Positions 5,160 through 5,795 of a stretch of DNA of 5,795 bases are shown here, piece after piece. The position numbers were made by a program, and so were the translations under genes. Every line of letters begins with the position of its first letter. Within the stretch, counting starts at the first letter, position 1. The notes beneath the pieces were generated by a model. That model searched no databases. It had not been told where the DNA came from and worked only from the letters and a program-made list of their open reading frames with translations. Source of the DNA: JAUYQR01 sp031377265 (GTDB taxonomy: Bacteria > Pseudomonadota > Alphaproteobacteria > Rhodobacterales > Rhodobacteraceae); NCBI RefSeq assembly GCF_031377265.1, contig NZ_JANMET010000010.1, positions 1-5,795 on the forward strand, written 5' to 3'.

Positions 5160-5795
5160 CACAGGCCCGGACGCTGCTTGGCGCGGCCTGCCTCGATCTC
5201 GGCATGCTTTTCGCGGACGCGGGGCGAGTTGGAGACTTCGGGCGTGCCAACTTCCCACCAGGTGTGGCCCTGAGTGGTCCAACCCTCATAGGGATCAACC
5301 TTCATCACGATCACATATGTTCGGTCGCTGGCCTTTGCGCGCGCAAACGCCGCCGCCAGATCGCCCGGCGCGGCCACGGTTTCGCTGGCCGCCCCCATCG
5401 CCGCCGCATGGGTCGCGAAATCAACTGCAAAGGGCGTAGTCACGGTCGGGCTGTCGGCAATCAGGTTGTTGAAGCTTTCGTTGCCGGTGTTGTTCTGCAA
5501 CTTGTTAATGACTGCAAAGCCACCGTTGTCCAGCACCAGCACGATCAGCTTTTTCCCTGTTAGAACAGATGAGTAGATGTCAGAGTTCATCAAAAGATAG
5601 GACCCGTCGCCGCAGAAAACGATGGTGTCGCGGTCAGGCTCCACCTCTGATTGTGCGATCCGCGCGCCCCAGCCCCCGGCAATCTCGTAGCCCATGCAGG
5701 AAAACCCGAACTCCACATCCACCGTGCCCAGGCCAAGGGTGCGCCAGTTGGCCGTCACCTCGGCGGGCAGACCGCCTGCCGCAGCCACCACCCGG
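5159..5795 (-). CDS. iolD: 3D-(3,5/4)-trihydroxycyclohexane-1,2-dione hydrolase IolD, C-terminal part
   Basis: The final 211 codons are present; the family is about 610-640 residues, so the N-terminal two thirds lie beyond the right edge. IolD is a thiamine-diphosphate enzyme that hydrolyses the cyclic diketone formed by IolE to 5-deoxy-D-glucuronate. The visible part is the TPP-binding domain: NWRTLGLGTVDVEFGFSCMG is a typical IolD stretch, and FCGDGSYLLMNSDIYSS followed about 25 residues later by LDNGGFAVIN is the GDG...N cofactor motif that holds magnesium and diphosphate. The C-terminal KVDPYEGWTTQGHTWWEVG is also family-typical. TGA (5161-5159) overlaps the iolC ATG by one base. This is the most upstream operon gene seen here, so the promoter is outside the window. 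Confidence 0.95.
   Translation of the reverse strand, partial: RVVAAAGGLPAEVTANWRTLGLGTVDVEFGFSCMGYEIAGGWGARIAQSEVEPDRDTIVFCGDGSYLLMNSDIYSSVLTGKKLIVLVLDNGGFAVINKLQNNTGNESFNNLIADSPTVTTPFAVDFATHAAAMGAASETVAAPGDLAAAFARAKASDRTYVIVMKVDPYEGWTTQGHTWWEVGTPEVSNSPRVREKHAEIEAGRAKQRPGL

Noticed and set aside
5159..5282. Upstream extension of iolC to an earlier in-frame start at 5282.
   Set aside because: The extra 41 residues overlap the conserved end of IolD and do not resemble a PfkB N-terminus; the start at 5159 fits both length and coupling.

Overview
The window looks like chromosomal DNA of a GC-rich alphaproteobacterium, most plausibly a Rhodobacterales-type organism. I infer this from the GC-rich third codon positions, the way the family members read, and the tightly packed inositol genes; no rRNA or other phylogenetic marker is present. 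Two gene groups meet here.

Left part (1-1512): a LamB/YcsF-family gene (pxpA-like, minus strand, running off the left edge) is divergent from a DUF1989 gene (plus strand). They share a 146-base intergenic region that carries a tandem 11-bp repeat and a separate ATTGGC/GCCAAT inverted repeat. The DUF1989 gene has an in-frame TAA at 1393-1395. The same frame continues beyond it for 38 more codons that still read like the conserved family C-terminus and end at TAG 1510-1512. The gene therefore looks like a recent nonsense-truncated allele, or a sequencing error.

Middle (1509-2497): a GcvA-like LysR regulator on the minus strand. Its stop overlaps the ancestral stop of the DUF1989 gene. Upstream of it is a 110-base gap holding a perfect 12-bp palindrome. 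Which of its two neighbouring loci it controls cannot be decided from sequence alone.

Right part (2498-5795): a tightly coupled minus-strand myo-inositol catabolic operon, iolD (C-terminal part only) - iolC - iolB - class II aldolase (iolJ-like). The junctions are TGATG, a TAGGAGG ribosome site that includes the iolC stop, and ATGA. The four products catalyse consecutive steps: IolD opens the trihydroxycyclohexanedione ring to 5-deoxyglucuronate, IolB isomerises it to 2-deoxy-5-keto-gluconate, IolC phosphorylates that, and the aldolase would cleave the phosphate ester to dihydroxyacetone phosphate and malonate semialdehyde. iolG, iolE, iolA and the transporter are not in the window and would be expected outside it.

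I found no RNA gene, mobile element or CRISPR array. I do not see a convincing new multi-gene system. The best leads are the broken DUF1989 gene, the divergent LamB/YcsF-DUF1989 pair with its operator-like repeats, and the variant active-site-region residues of the LamB/YcsF protein.
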